Assembly (NCBI RefSeq): GCF_007971225.1
Contig: NZ_CP042435.1
Span: forward strand, 4,219,501-4,283,500
Direction: 5' to 3'
DNA length: 64,000 nt
Source: Panacibacter ginsenosidivorans
Lineage (GTDB): Bacteria > Bacteroidota > Bacteroidia > Chitinophagales > Chitinophagaceae
This document shows, piece after piece, positions 1-8,540 of this stretch. Both the position numbers and the translations under genes were made by a program. Each line of letters starts with the position of its first letter. The first letter of the stretch is position 1. The notes under the pieces were generated by a model, which worked only from the letters and a program-made list of their open reading frames with translations, was not told the DNA's origin and did not search any database.

Positions 1-505
1 GTTGCACCAGCTTGTATGGCCGAAAACTATAGAGCAAGAGGCTCAGCAACATATACCATACGCCACCGGCAAAAACATAAGCAGCATTGAGTACTACATC
101 CCATCCTTCATTAGACCTGTCAATATTCAGTACCATTACCAGCAGTGCAGAAACACCAATGGAGTTAGCCCTGTTCCCGTACACAGCAATCATTGAAAAA
201 GTGAAGCAGGCTGCTACTATCAGCAGGCCAAGCAGAAAAGGATGTGGTGCGGCGAAACCCGTAAGCAGCGAAATGATGGTATTGATAATAATGCATGCCA
301 CCATTCCATTTTTGCGGTGATGAATAGGACCCGGATTATCCGTAATGCTTACGCTCATAGCGCCAAGCGATACTACCACACCAACCGAAAGCAGGCCGAA
401 ATGATTTAGTACCAGCGCGGGTAAAACAATGCCCGCAGTAATGCGTATACCTTCACTCAGGTAATGACTGTTTACAAAACTTTTGTACTCCTTAATATAG
501 TCCAT
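1..505 (-). CDS. FUSC/YccS-family inner membrane protein, N-terminal part (cut by window edge)
   Basis: Translating the minus strand from the ATG at 505 gives an open frame of 168 codons that runs off the window start. The protein begins MDYIKEYKSFVNSHYLSEGI and then shows several hydrophobic stretches, separated by a short loop carrying SITDNPGPIHHRKNG. This proline/histidine loop between the first membrane helices is typical of the FUSC-like / YccS-YhfK family (proteins related to aromatic-acid efflux and fusaric-acid resistance). The substrate cannot be told from the sequence. A reverse-oriented copy of the intergenic repeat lies about 65 bp upstream of its start. Family assignment is from pattern only; the soluble C-terminal part is outside the window. 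Confidence 0.72.
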   Translation of the reverse strand, partial: MDYIKEYKSFVNSHYLSEGIRITAGIVLPALVLNHFGLLSVGVVVSLGAMSVSITDNPGPIHHRKNGMVACIIINTIISLLTGFAAPHPFLLGLLIVAACFTFSMIAVYGNRANSIGVSALLVMVLNIDRSNEGWDVVLNAAYVFAGGVWYMLLSLLLYSFRPYKLVQ

Positions 506-570
506 AGCTAATGCCTGCCTGTTTGAAACATAAAGATACCTTGTTGAAACAGAGGTAAGAAACAAAGAAT

Positions 571-626
571 ATTTTTTTGAGCCCAACAGTCAGATAACAG
601 GGCATCACCTGTTGCGTCGCACTCTT
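571..626 (+). repeat. intergenic GTAC-end repeat, copy a (forward, 3' end degenerate)
   Basis: The A/T-rich outer end with GAGCCC is at 571-584 and the core TTGCGTCGCACTCTT is at 612-626. The usual GTAC end is lost. Relative to the divergent minus-strand membrane protein gene it lies upstream, with its core end pointing away from that gene. No other feature is apparent in the 506-784 gap except the metK promoter region. Confidence 0.8.
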
Positions 627-724
627 CAGGGCTCTTTAGTTGCATCAGCAAAGACAGCGGTCGCAAGTATTTTTTAATGCATAACTACCGGGAAAGAATC
701 TCTAAACCACAAGAAATCCACAGC

Positions 725-772
725 TTGTTAAATGGTAATAAAAACATTTCATACCCCTATCTTTGCAGCCTG
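725..772 (+). promoter_or_regulatory. candidate Bacteroidota promoter of metK
   Basis: TATCTTTGC at 758-766 matches the Bacteroidota -7 consensus TAnnTTTG. It lies about 20 bases before the metK ATG at 785, giving a very short leader. No good TTTG -33 element sits at the usual spacing; the nearest TTG, at 725-727, is too far upstream. No SAM riboswitch-like structure was seen before metK. Confidence 0.45.
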
Positions 773-784
773 TAAAAAAATACT

Positions 785-2038
785 ATGCCTTATTTATTTA
801 CCTCTGAGAGTGTTTCAGAAGGCCATCCGGATAAAGTGGCCGACCAGATATCTGATGCGTTGATAGATAATTTCCTTGCGTTTGATCCTAATAGTAAAGT
901 AGCCTGCGAAACATTAGTTACCACAGGCCAGGTAGTATTGGCCGGCGAAGTAAAAAGCAAGGCCTATCTTGATGTGCAGGAAATTGCCCGTGGTGTTATC
1001 CGCAAGATCGGTTACACCAAAAGTGAATATATGTTTGAAGCCAATAGTTGTGGTATCCTATCTGCTATCCATGAGCAATCAGCTGATATTAACCAGGGTG
1101 TTGACCGTCAGAAAAAAGAAGAGCAGGGTGCCGGCGACCAGGGTATGATGTTTGGCTACGCCACCAATGAGACAGCCGATTATATGCCGATGGCGCTGGA
1201 TATTGCACATAAATTGTTGCAGGAGCTTGCTGCTTTAAGGAGAGAAAATAAAGACATCAAATACCTGCGCCCAGATGCAAAAAGCCAGGTTACGCTGGAA
1301 TATGATGATAATAACAAACCATTGCGTATAGATGCTATTGTTGTATCTACCCAGCATGATGATTTTGATACAGAAGAAAAGATGCTGAAGAAGATCAATA
1401 AAGACATTGTAAATATTCTTATACCGAGGGTACAGGCCAGGTATAAAAAATATGCGCACCTGTTCAATACCAAGATCAAGTATCATATCAACCCAACCGG
1501 CAAGTTTGTTATTGGCGGACCGCATGGAGATACCGGTTTAACCGGACGCAAGATCATTGTAGATACCTATGGTGGTAAGGGAGCTCATGGTGGCGGCGCT
1601 TTTAGCGGTAAAGATCCTTCCAAAGTTGACAGGAGCGCTGCCTATGCGACACGACATATTGCCAAAAATCTTGTAGCAGCGGGTGTTTGCGATGAAGTTT
1701 TGGTACAGGTTTCTTATGCTATTGGTGTGGCCCAGCCAATGGGTATTTATATCAATACCTATGGCACGTCAAAAGTTGGTCTTACAGACGGAGAGATAGC
1801 CAGGAAGGTGGAAAGTATTTTTGACATGCGACCTTACTTTATTGAGCAGCGCTTGAAACTGCGTAACCCAATCTATAGCGAAACTGCTGCTTACGGCCAT
1901 ATGGGACGTAAACCTGAGTTTGTAAATAAAGAATTCCGCTCCCCTGAAGGTAAAGTAGTGAAGAAGAAAGTAGAACTGTTTACCTGGGAAAAGCTTGATT
2001 ATGTTTCTAAAGTGAAGAAGGAATTTGGCATCAAATAG
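785..2038 (+). CDS. metK: S-adenosylmethionine synthase (methionine adenosyltransferase)
   Basis: Cytosolic enzyme that makes S-adenosylmethionine from ATP and methionine; it would supply the several methyltransferases encoded further along. The 417-residue length is normal for the family. The N-terminal motif [16 protein letters not shown] (residues 14-29), the central [12 protein letters not shown] and the ATP/phosphate-binding [19 protein letters not shown] are all present. The ATG at 785 is chosen because [17 protein letters not shown] is the canonical start. It stands alone, with a promoter-like box just upstream and a strong terminator directly after it. No unusual features. Confidence 0.97.
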   Translation: MPYLFTSESVSEGHPDKVADQISDALIDNFLAFDPNSKVACETLVTTGQVVLAGEVKSKAYLDVQEIARGVIRKIGYTKSEYMFEANSCGILSAIHEQSADINQGVDRQKKEEQGAGDQGMMFGYATNETADYMPMALDIAHKLLQELAALRRENKDIKYLRPDAKSQVTLEYDDNNKPLRIDAIVVSTQHDDFDTEEKMLKKINKDIVNILIPRVQARYKKYAHLFNTKIKYHINPTGKFVIGGPHGDTGLTGRKIIVDTYGGKGAHGGGAFSGKDPSKVDRSAAYATRHIAKNLVAAGVCDEVLVQVSYAIGVAQPMGIYINTYGTSKVGLTDGEIARKVESIFDMRPYFIEQRLKLRNPIYSETAAYGHMGRKPEFVNKEFRSPEGKVVKKKVELFTWEKLDYVSKVKKEFGIK

Positions 2039-2055
2039 ATTCGAAATCATACGTA

Positions 2056-2085
2056 AAAATCCTGCTGGTGAAGCGGGATTTTTTT
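2056..2085 (+). terminator. intrinsic terminator of metK
   Basis: A 10-bp stem (AAAATCCTGC at 2056-2065 pairing with GCGGGATTTT at 2073-2082, one T-G wobble) with a 7-base loop, followed by a T run to 2085. It begins 17 bases after the metK stop. Confidence 0.85.
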
Positions 2086-2155
2086 ATATATAAACAGGAT
2101 CGTACATGATTGCTTAAATGCATTACCAATTTATACTTGCGGTAAAGAAAAGAAA

Positions 2156-2216
2156 GTATAAGTGTGCGACGCAACAAAAGCCAAATGCTTTTGTTGCTGC
2201 CGGGCTTAAAAAATTA
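2156..2216 (-). repeat. intergenic GTAC-end repeat, copy b (reverse)
   Basis: Reverse core GTATAAGTGTGCGACGCAA at 2156-2174, outer end GCCGGGC near 2199-2206. The arm contains a perfect 11-bp hairpin (GCAACAAAAGC at 2171-2181, GCTTTTGTTGC at 2187-2197). Read on the minus strand, the copy begins directly after the stop of the small gene at 2222-2464, the same placement seen after plus-strand genes elsewhere. Confidence 0.85.
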
Positions 2217-2221
2217 TGCAT

Positions 2222-2464
2222 TTAATTTTTGCAAATGATATAGTAGCGGGTGCTTTTATCTGTACCTGAATCAAAAACCTCTCTTAGTTTGTTGCTGTTT
2301 TTGACCAGCCTGTGGTTGCGGCTGTCGAACACCTCATTGTTTTTGCAGAACGTATTACAGGATTCAATATAAGGCAGTATTTTTTTTACTACTTCTATCT
2401 CATTTTCCACTCTTTGCCGGGAATAATGTTTATCCTTTACCGCTAATAATAACTCTCTTTCCAT
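2222..2464 (-). CDS. small hypothetical protein (80 aa)
   Basis: Not recognised. The 80-residue charged protein starts MERELLLAVKDKHYSRQR, has no signal peptide or membrane segment, and contains EVFDS twice (about residues 44-48 and 62-66). It is predicted to be helical and cytosolic. Support for a real gene is indirect: an A-rich stretch (AAGGAAAAATG) precedes the start, no plus-strand frame competes, and an intergenic repeat abuts its stop codon exactly as it abuts well-supported genes. It could still be a chance frame. Confidence 0.45.
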   Translation of the reverse strand: MERELLLAVKDKHYSRQRVENEIEVVKKILPYIESCNTFCKNNEVFDSRNHRLVKNSNKLREVFDSGTDKSTRYYIICKN

Positions 2465-2692
2465 TTTTCCTTATTTCAATCTGTAAAATTATAAACAGTA
2501 ATAACGCTGTTTATTATAAATATTGCTAAAAATTGTACAAAACACTCAACTTATACCTGTTAGCAAACGGGGTTTTGAAGGATTGGAAGCTTATAAATAA
2601 ATGGCAGGGGTGATTATCGTAAAAACTTCTACTCCCGCCAATATTTATGCCATGCTATCCCAAAGCTTATTAATTGTTGATTAAAAAGGATT

Positions 2693-2942
2693 TTTTGTAT
2701 AAAAGTTCAAACTAATTTTGTACAAACCAATTGTTGTCTAATAATTTGCATGTACTTTTCGTTTTTGAAAAACACCGGTCGTTGCCGGTGATCTGTATGA
2801 ACGGTTTGCGGGTAAACATGGTTAAATGTACCAAAGATCCCTGTACGGTATTTTGACAAAATGAATCATCAGCAAATCGTATAATTTTTTTGTGCAGGGA
2901 TAATAAATTTGTGTGTTCTGCGTAATTTAAGGGTCACTTATT
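2693..2942 (+). promoter_or_regulatory. candidate promoter and untranslated leader of the polysaccharide locus
   Basis: The 2465-2942 gap contains no gene. TAATTTTG at 2713-2720 fits the TAnnTTTG -7 box, with TTTTG at 2693-2697 as a poorly spaced upstream element. A hairpin CACCGG/CCGGTG lies at 2773-2790. A second candidate start region has TTGACA at 2853-2858 and TATAAT at 2880-2885 (21-bp spacing). If the first promoter is used, the wza-like gene has a leader of roughly 220 bases. That would fit control by the UpxY-like antiterminator encoded two genes downstream (inference). Confidence 0.35.
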
Positions 2943-3707
2943 ATGAGAAAAAACCGAATCAGCATAACAATGCCATGTTATGTAATTTATTTGTTTATTG
3001 TATTCCTCACGGCTTCCTGTATCAATACTAAAAATGTAGTTTATTTCAACAACCTGCCTGATTCTTTAAAGATCCAGCTGGATAAATTGCCCGTTCCGGA
3101 CAAAACCGTACAAGTGAATGATGTACTTGAAATAACCATAGGCGGTGAAAATGAAACAACTGTTCATTACATACAAACTTATATTACCGGACAACCCGTT
3201 TTAAAAGCAACCGTGGATATTGCAGGAAATATTGAATTGCCAAAAGTTGGAAAAATTCATGTAGCCGGCTTATTGCAAGAGGCAGCAAAAGATGCCATTA
3301 CAAATGCTTACAAGGAGTATCTTATAGATCCGATAGTGCAGGTAAAACTCAGCAGCTTTCATTATACCATTTTAGGAGAAGTGAAGGCTCCAGGCATATT
3401 TGATGTTGAAGCAGAGAAAATAACACTGTTTGAAGCAATAGGTAAGGCAGGGGATCTTACCCCTTACGCTGAGAGAGAGAATATTAAGATTATCAGGGAC
3501 GTAAACGGTGAAAGGGAAGTCATTACGCTTAATATGCTGGATAAAGCAATCCTTAATTCGCCGGATTATTATATACAACGATATGATATCATATATGTAG
3601 AGCCCAAGAATATTAAACAGGTTAATGAAAATATTCAACGTTTTACGCCCTATATCAGTATTATATCGGGATTGCTAGCAATTATTGTTTTAATCACCAG
3701 AAATTAA
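2943..3707 (+). CDS. Wza-like polysaccharide export outer-membrane lipoprotein
   Basis: Outer-membrane/periplasmic export component of capsule or exopolysaccharide secretion. The signal peptide ends in the lipobox LTASC with lipidated Cys26. A Poly_export-type domain follows (VQVNDVLEITI, then GQPVLKATVDIAGNIELPKV), then an SLBB-like segment (FHYTILGEVKAPGIFDVEAE). A C-terminal hydrophobic helix, ISIISGLLAIIVLITRN, ends the protein. At 254 residues it is shorter than E. coli Wza and typical of Bacteroidota homologues. It is one base from the kinase gene that follows, so the pair is co-translated and probably forms the export complex. Confidence 0.9.
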   Translation: MRKNRISITMPCYVIYLFIVFLTASCINTKNVVYFNNLPDSLKIQLDKLPVPDKTVQVNDVLEITIGGENETTVHYIQTYITGQPVLKATVDIAGNIELPKVGKIHVAGLLQEAAKDAITNAYKEYLIDPIVQVKLSSFHYTILGEVKAPGIFDVEAEKITLFEAIGKAGDLTPYAERENIKIIRDVNGEREVITLNMLDKAILNSPDYYIQRYDIIYVEPKNIKQVNENIQRFTPYISIISGLLAIIVLITRN

Positions 3708-3708
3708 C

Positions 3709-6132
3709 ATGAGTCAACACGTATCGGATAATGAAAATGGTGAGTTGGTAACACAATCCAGTGTCCAGTTCGATATAAAGAAATTTATTTACAAGCTAAT
3801 CGGCTTTTTGCCATGGATCATTATTTCTGTGCTGATATCTTATACCGTGGCAAAACTTTATTTGCGTTATACTCCCCAGTTGCACCGTGTAGCTGCATTC
3901 CTGCTTATAAAAGATAATGAAGAATCTTCGCCCGATTATAATGTACTCAGGGAGCTTGGGGTTATCACCAGCAGCAAGGAAATCCAGAACCAGATCGATA
4001 TCCTGCAGTCTTATGAATTGTCTGAAGATGTGGTAGATTCATTAAACCTGCAGGTAAAGTTAAATACCGTTGGCCGTATCTCTTCCCTGCCCATTTATGG
4101 CAACAGATCACCGGTTTTTATCCATGTTGATAAAAGTGATAAAATAGATTTTACACCCTCCTCTTTTCAATTATACCTGGAAAGTGACAGTGTAGTATTT
4201 ATCAGTAATAATACCCGTCAGGCCCACCGTTACAATGATACGTTTCTGTTGTCGGGTAAAAAAGTTTGGTTTGTTCGAAACCATGCCGTTAAAGCCGATG
4301 ATAATGGCTATAACCTTGTATTGCAGGATAAACATTCGATGTCTGTGGGATTGCGTGCAGGTATAACCATAACCAAATCCCATGACCCCGGGGGCATCGT
4401 GGAAATAGCGTTGCTTGATCAATCTGCGGCCCGGGCCATCGATATTATCAATAAGCTAATTGAAACGTATAATACAGCCGGGGTAACGGATAAAAATATT
4501 GTGGGGTTCAAAACACGCCGTTTTTTGAATGACCGGGTAGACAGTGTAGCTGCTGAACTGGATGCACTTGAAAAACAGGGAGAGAATTTTAAAAAGGAAA
4601 ACAAAATCAACGACGTAAGCACCATTGGCGGGCAATACCTGAGTGAAGCTATGAACTATGATGAAAAGATGGCTGAACAGTCCGGCAAATTTAAACTGCT
4701 TGAGTCGCTTGAGCAGTTTATCAACAGTTCTAAAAACTATTCTGATATTATACCTTCTGATAACGGGATAGGAGACGGTACATTGGCTGATCTTATAAGG
4801 GCGCATAACCAGGATGTTGTAAACTACCAGGAACAAATAAAGATCAGTACGGAAAAAGACCCGCTTATCGGGCGGATCAAAAACAAGATCAATGATGACA
4901 AGCAAAACATCCTGAAAAATATTGCCAGTATCAGGCAGGGTTACGATGTTACTTATAAAGAGATCAGTACCCGTAAAAATGGTTTTGATGCCTTGTTATA
5001 TAACCTGCCTGAAAAGGAAAGGGAATATCTAAAATTAAAAAGGCAGATCGGTGTAAAAGAGCAATTGTACTTATACCTTTTACAAAAAAAGGAAGAGATT
5101 GAATTATCGCTTAATTCAACCATCAACAATACCAGGATCGTTGACTCTGCTTTTGACCAGGGAATTGTTTCACCCAAAAGCGATCAGGTGGTCATGTTCG
5201 CTCTCCTGGTTGGTGTTATTGTACCGATTATCATCATGCTGCTGCTTGATTTTTTTGACAATAAAATTGCTGACCGTAAAGAAATAGAAGCTGCCACTAA
5301 TGTACCTATCATTGGAGAACTTTCCTTTAACAGTGGGGTAAAAAACAAAGTGATCCATTCCAAAAGCCGGTCGAGCATGGCTGAACAATTCAGGCTTATC
5401 GGCACGAATCTCCGGTATATTGCCCCCGACAAAACATCCAAGGTTATCCTTGTCACTTCTTTTATGAGCGGGGAAGGTAAGAGCTTTGTTTCGACCAACC
5501 TCTCCGGCAGCCTGTCAACCGGCAATGCCAGGGTGCTTTTAATAGAACTTGATCTTCGCAAGCCCAAGCTTTCCAAATATCTTGAGTTGCAACCGAAATA
5601 CGGACTTACCGATTATCTTGTAAATGCCCAGCCACTGGAGCAGGTGATTACCAAAATCGAGGATTTTAATAATGTGGATATCATCACCAGCGGGCCGGTG
5701 CCCCCCAACCCCAGCGAGTTATTAATGCTCCCCCGGCTGGAAACCTTATTCGAGTACGCCAGGCAGCGTTATCAATATATTGTTATTGACTCTTCTCCTG
5801 TAGGGCTTGTGGCTGATGCGTTTCTTACAGGGAAATTTGCCGATGTTACACTTTTTATACTGCGTCACCGGTATTCGCATAAAACAACACTCGGTTACGC
5901 GGACCGTTTGTATGCAGAAAAGAAACTGAATAACCTGAACATAGTGGTAAACGGTATAAAAGAGCAGCGAGGCGTAGGATATACTTATGGCTATGGGTAT
6001 GGTTACGGCTATGGCTATGGATATGGATATGGTTACGGCTATGGTTATAAGTATGGTTCCGGTTATTACCCTGAAGATGAAAAGCCTGCACGTGGATTGA
6101 AAAGATTTTTTTCACGTAAAGGCAAAAAGTAA
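3709..6132 (+). CDS. Wzc-like chain-length regulator / BY-kinase with Gly-Tyr repeat tail
   Basis: Inner-membrane polysaccharide co-polymerase fused to a bacterial tyrosine kinase, 807 residues. Membrane helices lie at about 29-51 and 494-514, flanking a large periplasmic Wzz/coiled-coil region with a GNVR-type segment. The cytoplasmic kinase has Walker A (GEGKS, residues 588-592), Walker A' (LLIELDLRKP, 610-619) and Walker B (IVIDSS, D694). The tail at residues 755-787 has 15 tyrosines, mostly strict Gly-Tyr alternation, and is the presumed autophosphorylation cluster. Its partner phosphatase is probably the CpsB-like protein at 52227-52970. Kinase cycling with a Wza-type partner is established for the family; the tail's role here is inferred. 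Confidence 0.93.
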   Translation: MSQHVSDNENGELVTQSSVQFDIKKFIYKLIGFLPWIIISVLISYTVAKLYLRYTPQLHRVAAFLLIKDNEESSPDYNVLRELGVITSSKEIQNQIDILQSYELSEDVVDSLNLQVKLNTVGRISSLPIYGNRSPVFIHVDKSDKIDFTPSSFQLYLESDSVVFISNNTRQAHRYNDTFLLSGKKVWFVRNHAVKADDNGYNLVLQDKHSMSVGLRAGITITKSHDPGGIVEIALLDQSAARAIDIINKLIETYNTAGVTDKNIVGFKTRRFLNDRVDSVAAELDALEKQGENFKKENKINDVSTIGGQYLSEAMNYDEKMAEQSGKFKLLESLEQFINSSKNYSDIIPSDNGIGDGTLADLIRAHNQDVVNYQEQIKISTEKDPLIGRIKNKINDDKQNILKNIASIRQGYDVTYKEISTRKNGFDALLYNLPEKEREYLKLKRQIGVKEQLYLYLLQKKEEIELSLNSTINNTRIVDSAFDQGIVSPKSDQVVMFALLVGVIVPIIIMLLLDFFDNKIADRKEIEAATNVPIIGELSFNSGVKNKVIHSKSRSSMAEQFRLIGTNLRYIAPDKTSKVILVTSFMSGEGKSFVSTNLSGSLSTGNARVLLIELDLRKPKLSKYLELQPKYGLTDYLVNAQPLEQVITKIEDFNNVDIITSGPVPPNPSELLMLPRLETLFEYARQRYQYIVIDSSPVGLVADAFLTGKFADVTLFILRHRYSHKTTLGYADRLYAEKKLNNLNIVVNGIKEQRGVGYTYGYGYGYGYGYGYGYGYGYGYKYGSGYYPEDEKPARGLKRFFSRKGKK

Positions 6133-6171
6133 ATTAAAGTGCAACAAATATATAACTGATAGCTCATTACT

Positions 6172-6720
6172 GTGAGTGACTTGGCGGAGCTGTATAAAAG
6201 TATGAATGCAAGTGAAAAAAAATGGTTTGCTGTTTATACCAAACCCCGGTGGGAAAAAAAAGTAAACAGTATTCTGCTGTTAAAAGGAGTAGCCAGCTGG
6301 TGTCCTGTACAGAAAACTGAAAGACAATGGAGCGACCGGAAAAAGATCATTGAAGACCCGCTTTTTAAATCGTATGTTTTTGTAAAAATAAACGATGACG
6401 AAAAGCTTACCGTTTTGCAAACAGAGGGCATACTCAACTTTGTTCATTTTCTTGGCAAACCCGCAGTCATAAAAGATGAGGAAATAGAAACCATCAAATC
6501 ATTCCTGCTTGAAAAAGATGCAAAGATCAATATACAATCATTGCAGGGTTTCAAAGAGGATGATAAAGTGGTCATTAAACACGGTATTTTTATGGATAAT
6601 ACGGGAACTGTTATCAGGACTGCTGCTAAAAAGATCTATGTGCGGCTTGAAAGCCTGGACCAGGTAATGATAGTAGAATTTCCTGCGAACTATGCCGGAC
6701 ATTATTTCCCCCTTCATTAG
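6172..6720 (+). CDS. UpxY/NusG-like transcription antiterminator
   Basis: NusG paralogue of the type that allows transcription through long surface-polysaccharide operons in Bacteroidota (UpxY family). The NGN domain (KKWFAVYTKPRWEKKV, then SYVFVKINDDEKLTVLQTEG) is followed by a KOW-like segment (DDKVVIKHGIFMDNTGTVI). The GTG at 6172 gives 182 residues. An ATG at 6202 (MNASEKKWFAVYTK) is also possible and looks closer to the usual family start. It lies third in the locus, 39 bp after the kinase gene, and its stop is immediately followed by an intergenic repeat. Confidence 0.9.
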   Translation: MSDLAELYKSMNASEKKWFAVYTKPRWEKKVNSILLLKGVASWCPVQKTERQWSDRKKIIEDPLFKSYVFVKINDDEKLTVLQTEGILNFVHFLGKPAVIKDEEIETIKSFLLEKDAKINIQSLQGFKEDDKVVIKHGIFMDNTGTVIRTAAKKIYVRLESLDQVMIVEFPANYAGHYFPLH

Positions 6721-6782
6721 TATTTTTTATGAACCCGGCTTTTGTGTTTTATAGCATCGTTCCTTGCGTCGCACTATTGTAC
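6721..6782 (+). repeat. intergenic GTAC-end repeat, copy c1 (forward)
   Basis: Starts directly after the antiterminator stop with TATTTTTTATGAACCCGGC; core TTGCGTCGCACTATTGTAC at 6764-6782. It is paired with copy c2 in inverted orientation, GTAC ends facing each other across about 50 bp. Confidence 0.92.
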
Positions 6783-6834
6783 GGTTTGTACTTTTCTTGA
6801 CAGTTGGCTGTAAATGCCGATGGCTTTACCGAAA

Positions 6835-6896
6835 GTACAAGTGAGTGACACAACAATGCTCAATGTCAGCACTATAGCCCGTCAACAAATTATTTC
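6835..6896 (-). repeat. intergenic GTAC-end repeat, copy c2 (reverse, subtype II)
   Basis: Reverse core GTACAAGTGAGTGACACAA at 6835-6853; outer end AGCCCGTCAACAAA ends near 6896, shortly before the neuB-like start. Subtype II differs from the common core at three linked positions. Confidence 0.9.
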
Positions 6897-6924
6897 ATGC
6901 TTGTCAATATAAAAAGTAAGTTCT

Positions 6925-7803
6925 ATGATAGCCCCCCATTATAACAAACCAAAAGTAATTGCAGAGATCGGCTGCAACCATATGGGCGATTTTGAAATTG
7001 CCAAAGACCTGGTGAAACTTGCCAAAGCGTGCGGCGCGGATTATGCAAAATTTCAAAAGCGACATCCAAAAGAATTGCTTACAGAAGAGCAGTATAATAC
7101 ACCGCATCCGGTTGCCTATAATGCTTATGGTTCAACGTACGGGCAACACAGGGAATTTCTTGAACTTAGTGCAGCACAGCACCGGTCGCTAAAGATCTAT
7201 GCTGAATCTATTGATATTGGTTATGCCACTTCTGTATGGGACATAACATCAGCCAATGAGATCATTGCATTAGAGCCTGACTTTATAAAAGTACCTTCTG
7301 CCTGCAATAATAATTTTGAAATGCTTGGATTACTTCGTGATAATTATAATGGTGATGTGCATATATCCTTTGGTATGACAACAAAAGATGAGGAAGAAAT
7401 TGTAGTGAATTTTTTTGAGGAAAAGGATGCAGGTAAAAGATTGGTATTGTATAGTTGTACTTCGGGGTATCCTGTTCCATTCAATGATGTGTGCCTGATG
7501 GAAATTGTAAGACTCAAAAATAAATTCGGAGAAAGGGTTCAGTCTATTGGTTTTTCGGGTCATCATCTCGGCATTGCGATAGATGTGGCTGCTTATACAT
7601 TGGGTGCTGTGTGGATCGAAAGACATTTTACCAAAGACCGCACCTGGAAAGGCACTGATCATGCAGCATCGCTTGAATTACCAGGTATGCAAAAATTAAT
7701 AAGAGACCTTTATCATACTTATGAGGCGCTTGGTTATAAGCAGGAAGAGATTCTTGCCATTGAAAAGGTGCAGCGTGAGAAATTAAAATACAGAAGCAGG
7801 TAA
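6925..7803 (+). CDS. neuB: NeuB-like nonulosonic acid synthase lacking the SAF domain
   Basis: Condenses phosphoenolpyruvate with a six-carbon sugar (or its phosphate) to form a nine-carbon sugar acid. The TIM-barrel motifs are present: IAEIGCNHMGD (residues 12-22), KFQKRHPKELLTEEQYNTP, YATSVWDITSANEI, KVPSACNNN, SCTSGYPVPFNDVCL, GFSGHHLG and ERHFTKDRTWKGTDHAASL. At 292 residues it is about 50 shorter than usual NeuB proteins and ends where the C-terminal SAF (antifreeze-like) domain would begin. A KdsC-like phosphatase in the same operon suggests a 9-phosphate product, as in the KDN-9-phosphate route known in Bacteroides thetaiotaomicron. Which sugar is made is inference. Confidence 0.9.
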   Translation: MIAPHYNKPKVIAEIGCNHMGDFEIAKDLVKLAKACGADYAKFQKRHPKELLTEEQYNTPHPVAYNAYGSTYGQHREFLELSAAQHRSLKIYAESIDIGYATSVWDITSANEIIALEPDFIKVPSACNNNFEMLGLLRDNYNGDVHISFGMTTKDEEEIVVNFFEEKDAGKRLVLYSCTSGYPVPFNDVCLMEIVRLKNKFGERVQSIGFSGHHLGIAIDVAAYTLGAVWIERHFTKDRTWKGTDHAASLELPGMQKLIRDLYHTYEALGYKQEEILAIEKVQREKLKYRSR

Positions 7804-7811
7804 ATAAAGTT

Positions 7812-8540
7812 TTGGAAATTTTAGCCATCATACCTGCAAGGGGCGGCAGCAAAGGTTTGCCGGGGAAAAATATTCGTTTACTAACCGGTCATCCTTTAAT
7901 TGCATACAGCATATTGGCTGCCCAACAATCAAAATATATTACAAGAACCATTGTTTCTACTGATGATGAAAATATTGCTGCAGTTTCAAAGCAATATGGC
8001 GCAGAACTTCCTTTTATAAGGCCATCAGCAATTGCGCAAGATCTGAGTACCGACTTTGAAGTATTCACGCATGCATTAGAATGGTTACAGGAAAATGAAA
8101 ATTATATTCCTGATTATATCGTGCAGTTAAGACCTACATCTCCTGTGCGGTTGAATGGGATGATAGATCAGTGTATCAATAAAATGTTGCAGCATCCAGA
8201 AGCAGACTCTTTACGCATTATAACTGAAGCGCCGGTAACGCCCTATAAAATGTGGCTTGCAGCAGATAATGATACAGCAATGAGACCGTTGTTAACACTT
8301 GATGGTGTAACAGAATCTTATAATATGCCCAGACAAAATTTACCAAAAGTTTACTGGCAAACAGGAACGCTGGATATTATAAAGACGAATGTTATTACAG
8401 AAATGAAAATGATGTCGGGCAAAATGATATTACCACATATCGTTCCCTCTTATCTCGCTGTTGATATTGATGATCTAAAAAGTTTTGAGCAAGCAGCAGA
8501 GGTCATTGCTCAATACGATTGTATAAAGTTTGAGAACTAA
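7812..8540 (+). CDS. neuA: NeuA-like CMP-nonulosonate cytidylyltransferase
   Basis: Activates the nine-carbon sugar acid with CTP for transfer to the polysaccharide. It has the nucleotidyltransferase signature IIPARGGSKGLPGKNI (residues 5-20), STDDENIAAVSKQYGAE, the substrate segment LRPTSPVR and a C-terminal AVDIDDLKSFEQA that supplies a metal-binding aspartate pair. The 242-residue length is right for the single-domain form. The start is a TTG at 7812, eight bases after the neuB-like stop; no ATG would keep the PARGGSKG loop. It overlaps the next gene by 11 bases. Confidence 0.9.
   Translation: MEILAIIPARGGSKGLPGKNIRLLTGHPLIAYSILAAQQSKYITRTIVSTDDENIAAVSKQYGAELPFIRPSAIAQDLSTDFEVFTHALEWLQENENYIPDYIVQLRPTSPVRLNGMIDQCINKMLQHPEADSLRIITEAPVTPYKMWLAADNDTAMRPLLTLDGVTESYNMPRQNLPKVYWQTGTLDIIKTNVITEMKMMSGKMILPHIVPSYLAVDIDDLKSFEQAAEVIAQYDCIKFEN

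Noticed and set aside
2-320. Plus-strand open frames at the window start
   Set aside because: They are antisense to a well-formed FUSC-family membrane protein frame on the minus strand.
506-784. SAM riboswitch before metK
   Set aside because: The candidate promoter leaves only about 15-20 bases of leader, and no multi-stem structure with a terminator is visible.
5855-6115. Minus-strand frame rich in His and Asn opposite the kinase tail
   Set aside because: Its composition is the mirror of the Gly-Tyr codon repeat, so it is a shadow frame.
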